Positions 63,769 through 64,000 of a stretch of 64,000 bases of DNA are shown piece by piece. This stretch comes from JAJDZL01 sp965220665 (GTDB lineage: Bacteria; Pseudomonadota; Gammaproteobacteria; Arenicellales; JAJDZL01), in the NCBI GenBank assembly GCA_965220665.1, contig CBDCQQ010000005.1, forward strand, positions 248,001 to 312,000, read 5' to 3'. The notes below the pieces were generated by a model that was not told the DNA's origin, searched no databases, and saw only the letters and a program-made list of their open reading frames with translations. Both the position numbers and the translations under genes were made by a program. Numbering within the stretch: the stretch's first letter is position 1; each line of letters starts with the position of its first letter.

Positions 63769-64000
63769 TTCTTCAAGTTCCGGAACTGAGTCAGCTCTAC
63801 CATCCGTCGTGATTAGTACCTAAACGCTAGAGATTTTTCTGGTATTGAAAGGCATCGCGTGTAATCGCCGCGATGCCTACCTTGCGCAGTAATGTCGCTT
63901 TACGCTCTGAGTCTTGTGCACAATTACAACACCCTTCATTTCAAGAGTGTGTCGTATCTCCCCTGTAGACCAAGTCATCGACTGCAACGTTCAAAACAGT
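63769..64000. other. region after the catabolic array, with hairpins
   Basis: AGTTCCGGAACT (63776-63787) is a perfect 12-bp palindrome 8 bp past the amidohydrolase stop. AGGCATCGCG (63850-63859) and CGCGATGCCT (63869-63878) form a 10-bp perfect stem with a 9-nt loop; the plus strand has no T-run after it, but the minus strand reads TTTC, so it may end a minus-strand transcript beyond the window. No gene is seen. Confidence 0.5.

Overview
The window looks like a chromosomal segment of a gammaproteobacterium with moderate GC content. The main evidence is the string petA-petB-petC-sspA-sspB-hslV-hslU on the minus strand (cytochrome bc1 directly followed by the stringent starvation proteins, a gammaproteobacterial arrangement), supported by argB, rph-rdgB-gpmA, dsbB, moaC-moeA and a complete Bat/MoxR operon. 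The assignment below class level is not possible from the sequence alone. No rRNA, tRNA or CRISPR array was seen.

Layout. 1-8.0 kb: the end of an EamA transporter, argB, a small heat shock gene with a near-consensus sigma-32 promoter and its own terminator, then the bc1/Ssp/HslVU block. 8.3-11.6 kb: an Asp/Glu/hydantoin racemase, a nuclease-plus-DUF2075 helicase protein and dsbB. 12-19.7 kb: a minus-strand operon of MoxR, DUF58, DUF4381, BatA, BatB/C and BatD proteins, with a dienelactone-hydrolase-like enzyme upstream. 20-33 kb: an accessory, defence-like island with an Rpn-family nuclease broken by one amber codon, a HipB/HipA pair with recognisable promoter and operator, a mismatch-uracil glycosylase pseudogene with two in-frame stops, a two-gene DNA methylase / PLD-nuclease-helicase system, and an AAA-ATPase/DUF1703 nuclease. 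33.4-42.8 kb: housekeeping genes (rph, rdgB, gpmA, an amine oxidase, an epimerase, an antiporter, a thioredoxin-like protein, moeB-like, moaC, moeA, a methyltransferase). 43-47.3 kb: two large minus-strand proteins of unknown role, one with a 2-oxoglutarate/Fe(II) oxygenase domain. 47.3-48.1 kb: a degraded stretch with a DUF6788 fragment.

48.1-63.8 kb is the most unusual part: one plus-strand operon-like array. It starts with a branched-chain-amino-acid-type ABC importer whose second ATPase (LivF) is fused to a Tm-1-like UPF0261 domain. The next gene, overlapping it, encodes the TIM-barrel PEP-hydrolase-type partner that in the plant virus-resistance protein Tm-1 is the other half of the same polypeptide. 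A flotillin-like membrane protein, two SRPBCC proteins (one fused to a quinone oxidoreductase), an alpha/beta hydrolase and an amidohydrolase follow. A fumarylacetoacetate-hydrolase-family gene once stood between the oxidoreductase and the alpha/beta hydrolase. It is now a ghost: internally deleted, carrying a nonsense codon, and split by an IS1634-like insertion sequence whose inverted repeats and 6-bp target duplication can be read directly. The array reads as an uptake-and-degradation system for an unidentified organic, perhaps amide- or ring-containing, substrate.
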